The notes under the pieces were generated by a model that worked only from the letters and a program-made list of their open reading frames with translations, was not told the origin of the DNA and made no database searches. 64,000 nucleotides of DNA from Pelagihabitans pacificus (GTDB lineage Bacteria; Bacteroidota; Bacteroidia; Flavobacteriales; Flavobacteriaceae), in NCBI RefSeq assembly GCF_009371985.2, contig NZ_VIKU02000002.1, positions 496,001-560,000 on the forward strand, given 5' to 3'. A program made the position numbers and the translations under genes. Of this stretch, positions 60,686 through 64,000 are shown piece by piece; position 1 is the stretch's first letter; every line of letters begins with the position of its first letter.

Positions 60686-61339
60686 CTATAACTTAGGGCC
60701 AAAGGCCAAATCACCCGCGTCGCCCAAGCCAGGGATAATATAGCCTTTGGAAGTAAGTTGTTCATCAATGGCTGCAATCCATAAGTGTGTGTTTTCGGGA
60801 AAAACCTTATTGACATAAGCGATGCCGTCTTTTGAGCCAATCACTGAAATGATATGTATTTGTTTGGGCTCCCCATGGGTTTTCAAAGCCTTCAATACAT
60901 TTTCCAGGGTACGCCCCGTGGCCAACATGGGGTCGGTAAGCACTAGGGTCTTGCCTCCCAAGGCGGGAGCGGCAAAATACTTCACAATGACTTCAAAGGC
61001 GTCACCCCCATCGGTATGATGGCGATAGGCAGAAATGAAGGCGTTTTCGGCCCGGTCAAAATAATTGAGCATGCCCTGGTGTAGCGGTAATCCGGCACGT
61101 AGTACGGAACACAGCACCATTTGATTCTCAGGTAGGGACATATCCTTGGTTCCGAAGGGTGTCTGTACCGTTTTTACCGAATACTTCAGATTCTTGCTCA
61201 GTTCATAACTCAGTACTTCCCCGATACGCTCTATATTTCGCCTGAATCGCATGGGGTCTTTCTGAACCTGCTCGTCCCGGATCTCGGCAATAAACTGGTT
61301 TAAGAGCGAATTTCCTTCGCCAAAATGGTGAATGGTCAT
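60686..61339 (-). CDS. upp: Uracil phosphoribosyltransferase
   Basis: A 217-residue type I phosphoribosyltransferase: PRPP loop VLTDPMLATGRTL and the C-terminal uracil-binding YIIPGLGDAGDLAFG. Converts uracil and PRPP to UMP (pyrimidine salvage). A perfect -7 octamer TAATTTTG (61410-61403) lies upstream without any CRP/FNR-like site at the 23-bp distance, so it is probably outside the island's regulon. CACAGT/ACTGTG (61373-61391) could form a small hairpin in its leader. Confidence 0.94.
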   Translation of the reverse strand: MTIHHFGEGNSLLNQFIAEIRDEQVQKDPMRFRRNIERIGEVLSYELSKNLKYSVKTVQTPFGTKDMSLPENQMVLCSVLRAGLPLHQGMLNYFDRAENAFISAYRHHTDGGDAFEVIVKYFAAPALGGKTLVLTDPMLATGRTLENVLKALKTHGEPKQIHIISVIGSKDGIAYVNKVFPENTHLWIAAIDEQLTSKGYIIPGLGDAGDLAFGPKL

Positions 61340-61503
61340 GACGGATTATTTTATGAAGTGATTTTTTAGTGCCACAGTCTTAGCTACTGTGCTCAAAAAC
61401 GACAAAATTAGAGTGCAAAATAAAACATGCAGGTAAAATAATAAGTCTAAATCACTTCGTATCCTAAAAGTACGTTTTTAAATTTTGGTCGCACTCTTCC
61501 TCT

Positions 61504-61692
61504 TCAATCCGTCACTCCGAATTTCTTCAAAATATCTTCCATCAAACACCATTTGGTAAAGGCAGATTGCAAGAGGTTCAGACCGACGAACGCGGTAAAC
61601 CAGAGCCAATGAATGTTGACATAAATCGCCAATAGCAAACTTATCAGTATAAAAGTGCCAGCAACCGCCCTTACAATTCTATTTTTTTTCAT
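61504..61692 (-). CDS. DUF2892 small membrane protein
   Basis: A 62-residue protein with the DUF2892 pattern: basic N-terminus NRIVRAVAGTFIL, two membrane segments with LLAIYVNIHWLWFTAFVGLNL in the centre, and CLMEDILKKFG at the end with one Cys. Homologues are fused or linked to rhodanese and to metal-stress genes. It lies 100 bp after the small unknown gene of the RND cluster and may belong to the same transcript. Confidence 0.82.
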   Translation of the reverse strand: MKKNRIVRAVAGTFILISLLLAIYVNIHWLWFTAFVGLNLLQSAFTKWCLMEDILKKFGVTD

Positions 61693-61792
61693 CTGTTTGA
61701 ATTTTATCGTTTATTCAAGGTCATAGCGCATTCGTTATCGACGATTTCGGTCGGTATCAACTTCCCCTTGTTGCCCGTTTTGTAATTCTCGT

Positions 61793-62098
61793 TTAGATAA
61801 ATTTTTCAATGGGAACCACTATCGCCTTTATGGGATTGTTGGTCTCTAAAGCTTCATTGAATTCCTCGATCAATCGAAACAGTGCTTCGATCTTTTCATT
61901 CTCTGTGAACGAAAAGAACAAGCTCGACTCTACCCCACCGCTTTCACTAGGGAACCAGCTCGCCGTGCGCACCATCGAGGTGGGGTTTTTGTACCCGTCA
62001 ATATCCGAGCTGCTAAAACTTTCGATATTGGCTTCTTTAAATAGCCTCAGGATATCCTTTTCGAATTCCTCAACAACCGTTACGATCAGTAGTTTCAT
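61793..62098 (-). CDS. Hypothetical small protein linked to an RND pump
   Basis: A 101-residue protein predicted as an alternating beta-alpha fold (KLLIVTVVEEFEKDILRLFK, SSLFFSFTENEKIEALFRLI), reminiscent of PII/CutA-like ferredoxin folds, though I cannot confirm the family. It starts 12 bp after the RND permease stop, so it is almost certainly co-transcribed. A metal- or nucleotide-sensing accessory role is only a guess. Confidence 0.7.
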   Translation of the reverse strand: MKLLIVTVVEEFEKDILRLFKEANIESFSSSDIDGYKNPTSMVRTASWFPSESGGVESSLFFSFTENEKIEALFRLIEEFNEALETNNPIKAIVVPIEKFI

Positions 62099-62110
62099 TT
62101 TTCGTTTTTT

Positions 62111-64000
62111 TTAGTCTTTTTCAACATCACTCTCCGGTTCTCCCTCGGTCGGATACTTCTTTCGTTCAATCATATAGTACACCAGGGGCACTACCAACAA
62201 GGTCAATACGGTAGATACAATGGTACCCCCCATCAATGAAATGGCCAAACCTTGGAAAATGGGATCAAAGAGAATGACAAAGGCCCCGATAACGACCGTA
62301 CCCGCCGTCAACAAGATGGGAGTGGTTCTAACAGCGCCCGCTTCAATGACCGCTTGCTTTATCGGGATACCGTCGGCAAGTCTTATATTGACAAAGTCGA
62401 TCAACAAGACCGAGTTCCGCACCATGATACCCGCCAAGGCAATCATACCAATAAAGGAAGTTGCGGTAAAGAATGCCCCCAATAACCAATGCCCCAGTAC
62501 GATACCCACCAACGAAAGCGGAATCGCCACCATCATCACCACAGGGGCCTTAAAGTTCTGGAACCAACCCACGATCAAAATATAAATGATAACGATGACA
62601 CCTAAAAAAGCGATTCCCAAATCACGGAACACTTCCAATGTAATCTGCCATTCGCCATCCCATTTTACGGTATAGTCATCCTCAAAATCGGGTTGCTCCA
62701 TATAAAGCTCATCAATGGAATGGCCCTCTGGAAGCTCAATTTCCTTCAACTTATCCGTCATGCCTAGAATTGCGTACACCGGACTCTCCAGTTCCCCCGC
62801 CATATCGGCCAATACATACACCACCCGTTTTTGGTTCTTACGGTAAATGCTCTTGGCACTGGTCGTTTCCTCAATATCGACCAAATCGCCAATGGGTACC
62901 ACAGTTCCATGATTCGATTGTACTTTCAATTGGGAAATGTCGTTGATGGTCGATTTTTCCTTTTCATCCAATGCCAATAAAAGATCTACTTGCTTAGAGG
63001 CATCCTCATCGTACAAGGTGGTGATGGCCTTTTCGGACAAGGCCATATGCATCGTATGGGCGATTTGTTGCGGTGCCACCCCATAGGTCATTGCTTTTTC
63101 CTTATCAATGACAAATAGATATTCGGTTTGGTCGGCTTCCACCATCCAATCTACGTCGACCACATCGTCCGTTCTTTTTAGAATATGTTGTACCTGATTG
63201 GCGATATCGATTTGCGTATCGTAATCGGGACCGTAAATTTCCCCGACGATGGTCGACAACACGGGTGGACCCGGGGGCACTTCCACTACTTTTATATTGG
63301 CACCGTACTTTGCACCGATTCGTTGTATATCGGGTCTTAACAGACTTGCAATACCATGACTTTGGGCGCTGCGCTCGCCTTTGTCGATCAGGTTCACCTG
63401 AATATCAGCCATATTGCTACCACCACGAAGATCATAATGTCGTACCAGTCCATTAAAAGTAATCGGGGCCGAAGTACCTACGTAGTGTTGATAATCGATT
63501 ACCTCCGGGCGCGTTCGAAGGTACTGGGCAATTTCCTTGGCGACCACTCCGGTTCGTTCCAAGGTCGTTCCCTCGGGCATATCGATGACTACCTGAAATT
63601 CATTCTTGTTATCAAAGGGCAGCATTTTAACGGCTACCGATTTGGTGAAGAACATTCCAACCGAGCCTAGTAACAAAACGAACGTGGTCCCCAAAAAGAG
63701 CCAACGGTATTTCTTGTTCTCGATCAGGGGTCGTTCCAACTTGTCGTACCACCGGTAAATGAGCGAATTTTCCAGTGCTTTTTCCTTTTTTTCGCTGCCT
63801 TTTTTTTCTTTCTCACGTAAAAAGATATAGCCCAGATAGGGTGTAATGGTCAAGGCCACAAAGAGCGACAGCAACATCGCGATCGAAGCCCCGATGGGCA
63901 TGGGCGACATATAGGGGCCCATCAAACCCGATACAAAGGCCATCGGAAGTACCGAGGCAATGACCGTAAACGTCGCAAGGATAGTCGGGTTCCCTACTTC
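62111..64000 (-). CDS. RND efflux pump inner-membrane permease, C-terminal part (partial)
   Basis: The frame runs open from the window edge (EVGNPTILATFTVIASVLP) to a stop at 62111, about 629 residues. It has membrane segments of the AcrB/CusA fold, a periplasmic porter part and a second membrane bundle (FIGMIALAGIMVRNSVLLIDF, LLTAGTVVIGAFVILFDP, MGGTIVSTVLTLLVVPLVYY). Whether metals or organic compounds are exported cannot be told without the N-terminal part; the linked DUF2892 and PII-like proteins lean towards metals. The first internal Met is at 63943. Confidence 0.92.
   Translation of the reverse strand, partial: EVGNPTILATFTVIASVLPMAFVSGLMGPYMSPMPIGASIAMLLSLFVALTITPYLGYIFLREKEKKGSEKKEKALENSLIYRWYDKLERPLIENKKYRWLFLGTTFVLLLGSVGMFFTKSVAVKMLPFDNKNEFQVVIDMPEGTTLERTGVVAKEIAQYLRTRPEVIDYQHYVGTSAPITFNGLVRHYDLRGGSNMADIQVNLIDKGERSAQSHGIASLLRPDIQRIGAKYGANIKVVEVPPGPPVLSTIVGEIYGPDYDTQIDIANQVQHILKRTDDVVDVDWMVEADQTEYLFVIDKEKAMTYGVAPQQIAHTMHMALSEKAITTLYDEDASKQVDLLLALDEKEKSTINDISQLKVQSNHGTVVPIGDLVDIEETTSAKSIYRKNQKRVVYVLADMAGELESPVYAILGMTDKLKEIELPEGHSIDELYMEQPDFEDDYTVKWDGEWQITLEVFRDLGIAFLGVIVIIYILIVGWFQNFKAPVVMMVAIPLSLVGIVLGHWLLGAFFTATSFIGMIALAGIMVRNSVLLIDFVNIRLADGIPIKQAVIEAGAVRTTPILLTAGTVVIGAFVILFDPIFQGLAISLMGGTIVSTVLTLLVVPLVYYMIERKKYPTEGEPESDVEKD

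Noticed and set aside
62220-62585. Plus-strand frame of 121 codons inside the RND gene
   Set aside because: It is antisense to conserved membrane segments of the pump and has no promoter or family signal; similar antisense frames elsewhere (for example 377-832 and 10846-11214) are shadows of real genes.

Overview
The window looks like chromosome of a marine member of the Flavobacteriaceae (Bacteroidota). Evidence: promoter octamers of the Bacteroidota TAnnTTTG type, little Shine-Dalgarno signal, many families almost confined to this phylum (DUF4270, DUF4907, DUF6268, SusC-like carboxypeptidase-regulatory/TonB receptors, LytS/LytTR pairs) and roughly balanced base composition. There are no rRNA or tRNA genes, phage genes, insertion sequences or CRISPR arrays that I can see. 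Both ends cut through genes.

Left third (1-21,450): ordinary envelope and signalling genes. An ABC-2 exporter (ATPase end, DUF2141 protein, two permeases) is followed by an outer-membrane phospholipase A, a lipoprotein and a GH3 glycosidase; then a LytTR/LytS pair next to DUF4907, Kelch and DUF6268 proteins; DUF4270 lipoprotein plus outer-membrane protein; an exported esterase, an exported methyltransferase, a TonB-type receptor, and a second LytS/LytTR pair with a dienelactone hydrolase.

Right two thirds (about 21,450-60,600): a stress/low-energy island. Genes include a 54-residue membrane protein, two patatin-like proteins (one with the catalytic Ser replaced by Gly), CbpA/CbpM, an L,D-transpeptidase, a LOG-family protein, MlaEFD, a universal stress protein, quinone oxidoreductase, bactofilin-like protein, PEP synthase, PfkB kinase, phosphotransacetylase and acetate kinase, BON, YtxH and holin-like proteins, MscS, YceI, Hsp20 and a calcium-type P-ATPase. 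Most are tied together by one composite promoter that I find 20 times from 19 sites: TGAY-N4-RTCA, exactly 23 bp, then a TAnnTTTG -7 octamer. The island encodes a matching regulator: a REC domain fused to a CRP/FNR-type DNA-binding domain (50571-51641), overlapping by 4 bp a sensor kinase (51638-54511) with a complete blue-light LOV domain. This pair is itself downstream of one of the promoters. One such promoter drives no protein gene but a stretch of about 215 nt ending in a perfect UUCG terminator, a candidate regulated small RNA. The whole looks like a Bacteroidota counterpart of the mycobacterial DosR or pseudomonad Anr dormancy/low-oxygen regulons, possibly with light input. The DNA pattern is seen directly; regulator assignment and physiological role are inference.

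Right end (60,680-64,000): uracil phosphoribosyltransferase, a DUF2892 protein, a small unknown protein and the end of an RND efflux pump.
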